DNA from: CAYRIY01 sp964424335
Lineage (GTDB): Bacteria > Bacillota > Limnochordia > DTU080 > RSA5
DNA length: 17,647 bases
Direction: 5' to 3'
Assembly: GCA_964424335.1 (NCBI GenBank)
Contig: CAYRIY010000078.1
Location: forward strand, 1-17,647
Under the pieces are notes generated by a model. The model had not been told where the DNA came from. It saw only the letters and a list, made by a program, of their open reading frames with translations, and ran no database searches. Positions 16,157 to 17,647 of the stretch are shown one piece after another; position 1 is the stretch's first letter, and every line of letters starts with the position of its first letter. The position numbers and the translations under genes were made by a program.

Positions 16157-17464
16157 ATGATAGGCAATGTGAAAGTCGGACAAATTGTAAGTTTGGTACG
16201 AATGAGTCACGGCTGGGCCGCGGTTCTTTGTCTTGCTGCGTGGCTGTTCGCAATGCCGGCAGCGGCCCAGGAGCAGATCGTTCTCACGATCGCACACGCC
16301 TGGCCGGAAGTGTTTATGGACGAGCGGCAATCGGTATTTGACAAGCAGTTTATGGAGAAGTATCCACACATCAAGATCGAGGCGGAGAACAGCGGGTGGG
16401 GCGAGTTTAACGAGAAGTATCTCGTGCGCGCCGCATCCGGGACATTGCCGGACGTCGTTTACGTCCATCCGAACTGGATGCCTACGTGGGTCGCGCAAAA
16501 CCTCTACGAAGAACTGGACCCGTACATCGAACGGACGCCAAGCTTTGGCATCGACGACTTCTTTCCCGTCATCCTCGAACCATACCGGAACGCCGCGGGC
16601 AGCCAGATCGCATTGCCCTACGGCGCGGGAACGGTGGTGATGTATTACAACAAAGACTTGTTTAGCAGAGCAGGCCTTGCGCCCGTGGACTACGCTTGGC
16701 GATGGGAACATGAGTTTCTGGACGCGGCCAAGAGGTTGACGCTTCTCGATCCGAACAGTGGCGCTGTGGTCCAAAGCGGGTTTACCGGGCCAAATCTCGA
16801 CTGGCAAGCCGAAGGCGTATTCTACGCTCCGTGGGGCGCGGGCATTCTCGATCCATCCTATGGCCAAGGGGAGCGGTCGCGCCTTAATGAGACCGAGGCC
16901 CTCAACGCCCTTCAGTTTTGGGTCTCCCTAGGCCAGGAGTACAACGTGGTTGGTGGCGACTGGCTCGCCGGAACCGCAGGCATGACGGTATCCGGGACTT
17001 GGGAGATCGTGACGACCAACTCCGCCGAAGCCTTCGATTGGGACGTCGCCCACGTTCCTTCGGGTCCGGTGGCCAAGTCGACCTCGATGAGCACGGGCAG
17101 CGGATATGCCATTACGACACAAAGTCGCAACAAAGACGCTGCATGGCTCTACTTGAGCGAGTATCTGGGAAGCGAGAACATGCAGTTCATGTGGGGTGAG
17201 ACACGCCGAGATCCGCCGGCTCGCTATTCGGCCATCGACTCGTTCGTCCGCCAAGGCGGGGATCCGGTCTCGATCGAGATCTTCTTTTCAGCGACCGAGT
17301 ATGCGCTTGTCCGCCGAGTCGGCGGCACGCACTGGGGGCAAATGTTGAGCGTTCACGATCAGCTCATCAACCAAGCATTGAACGGAGCGATCAGCCCGCA
17401 GGAGGCGTTGCTCAACGCCCATCAGCAGATTAGCATCTTACTCGCCGAGCAGAACAATCGTTAA
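16157..17464 (+). CDS. Stand-alone extracellular sugar-binding protein (family 1 type)
   Basis: A 435-residue secreted binding protein of the UgpB/MalE-like COG1653 group. Its signal peptide has a hydrophobic core and a clean cleavage site A-A-A before Q-E-Q, with no lipobox. Typical features are I-A-H-A-W-P-E at the first strand, K-Y-P-H-I-K-I-E-A-E, L-P-D-V-V-Y-V-H, and V-V-M-Y-Y-N-K-D-L-F in the hinge region. ATG 16157 follows AGGAGGAG by six bases; an ATG at 16153 is out of frame, and an internal ATG at 16202 would give a shorter leader. It is separated from the xylanase operon by a hairpin and a gene remnant and is closed by its own terminator, so it is transcribed alone here. Its permeases are not in the window; it may serve one of the two importers upstream or genes farther downstream. 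Confidence 0.88.
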   Translation: MIGNVKVGQIVSLVRMSHGWAAVLCLAAWLFAMPAAAQEQIVLTIAHAWPEVFMDERQSVFDKQFMEKYPHIKIEAENSGWGEFNEKYLVRAASGTLPDVVYVHPNWMPTWVAQNLYEELDPYIERTPSFGIDDFFPVILEPYRNAAGSQIALPYGAGTVVMYYNKDLFSRAGLAPVDYAWRWEHEFLDAAKRLTLLDPNSGAVVQSGFTGPNLDWQAEGVFYAPWGAGILDPSYGQGERSRLNETEALNALQFWVSLGQEYNVVGGDWLAGTAGMTVSGTWEIVTTNSAEAFDWDVAHVPSGPVAKSTSMSTGSGYAITTQSRNKDAAWLYLSEYLGSENMQFMWGETRRDPPARYSAIDSFVRQGGDPVSIEIFFSATEYALVRRVGGTHWGQMLSVHDQLINQALNGAISPQEALLNAHQQISILLAEQNNR

Positions 17465-17492
17465 CTCGGCGCCTGGGATCTAATGAAAAAGT

Positions 17493-17532
17493 CGGGCGGT
17501 CGAGAGTGTCCTTTCGACCGCCCGTCTTTGTT
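17493..17532 (+). terminator. Rho-independent terminator
   Basis: CGGGCGGTCGA at 17493-17503 pairs exactly with TCGACCGCCCG at 17514-17524 around a ten-base loop, followed by the T-rich tail TCTTTGTT. It begins 28 bases after the stop of the third binding-protein gene and should end that transcript. Confidence 0.88.
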
Positions 17533-17569
17533 CGGTAAGTTTCTGACAACTTGCTGGAGGTTTCTCAAC

Positions 17570-17598
17570 TTGACGTCGGAAACGTGTCATAGTATACT
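17570..17598 (+). promoter_or_regulatory. Sigma-A-type promoter for the next gene
   Basis: TTGACG at 17570-17575 and TATACT at 17593-17598 are separated by 17 bases; each box matches five of six consensus bases. Transcription would start near 17605 and run rightward out of the window. It is the best promoter in the window and lies directly upstream of a long palindrome. Confidence 0.82.
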
Positions 17599-17626
17599 AA
17601 CGGCACTCGATATATCGGGTGCCGTT
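17599..17626. promoter_or_regulatory. 28-bp palindrome at the transcription start (probable operator)
   Basis: The arms AACGGCACTCGAT (17599-17611) and ATCGGGTGCCGTT (17614-17626) are inverted repeats with one mismatch, around a central AT. The palindrome begins immediately after the -10 box and covers the expected start site, the classic position of a repressor operator. Because the one mismatch is a G-U pair in RNA, it would also fold into a strong 5' hairpin. A second, perfect ten-base palindrome, CGTTATAACG, overlaps its end at 17623-17632. The regulator is unknown. Confidence 0.7.
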
Positions 17627-17647
17627 ATAACGTGTATCGGCATAAGA

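Noticed and set aside
1..17647. tRNA, rRNA, CRISPR array, insertion sequence or transposase
   Set aside because: No cloverleaf-like segments, regularly spaced repeats or transposase motifs were seen in reading either strand.

Overview
The window looks like part of a Bacillota genome, probably a plant-biomass degrader. The evidence is GGAGG-type ribosome binding sites, one copy of which matches the anti-Shine-Dalgarno sequence almost fully (GGAGGTGATC), a textbook sigma-A-type promoter at the right edge, a DUF2812 gene (a family typical of Firmicutes) and a DUF5696/Yip1/ABC sugar-transport arrangement that I know from Paenibacillaceae-like genomes. The DNA is GC-rich. None of the three solute-binding proteins has a convincing lipobox. 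That is odd for a single-membrane Firmicute and leaves open a two-membrane lineage (for example Limnochordia-like). I cannot name the species.

Left edge (1-1080): two damaged genes. The first is a short DUF2812 protein that seems to have lost the middle of the domain. The second is a GGDEF diguanylate cyclase broken by a frameshift. An AT-richer leader (1081-1443) follows, with short repeats, a hairpin and a LacI/CcpA-like palindrome.

Centre (1444-15764): one long plus-strand operon of nine genes, most of them overlapping by a few bases. The order is: sugar-type solute-binding protein; NHL propeller-TPR-Yip1 membrane protein; DUF5696 secreted protein; MalF-like permease; MalG-like permease; a 1022-residue solute-binding protein with an N-terminal carbohydrate-binding-like region; second MalF-like permease; second MalG-like permease; GH10 endo-xylanase. 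It therefore holds two importer sets (binding protein plus two permeases each) but no ATP-binding subunit, so a shared MsmX-type ATPase encoded elsewhere is likely. The xylanase points to xylan or xylo-oligosaccharides as substrate. The likely flow is extracellular cleavage by the xylanase, capture by the binding proteins and uptake by the permeases; the DUF5696 and NHL/Yip1 proteins have unknown roles at the cell surface.

Right edge (15765-17647): a perfect 16-bp hairpin closes the operon. Next comes a minus-strand remnant of a right-handed beta-helix protein, then a third, stand-alone sugar-binding protein with its own rho-independent terminator. The window ends with a strong promoter whose start site lies inside a 28-bp palindrome, presumably the control region of the next gene, which lies outside.
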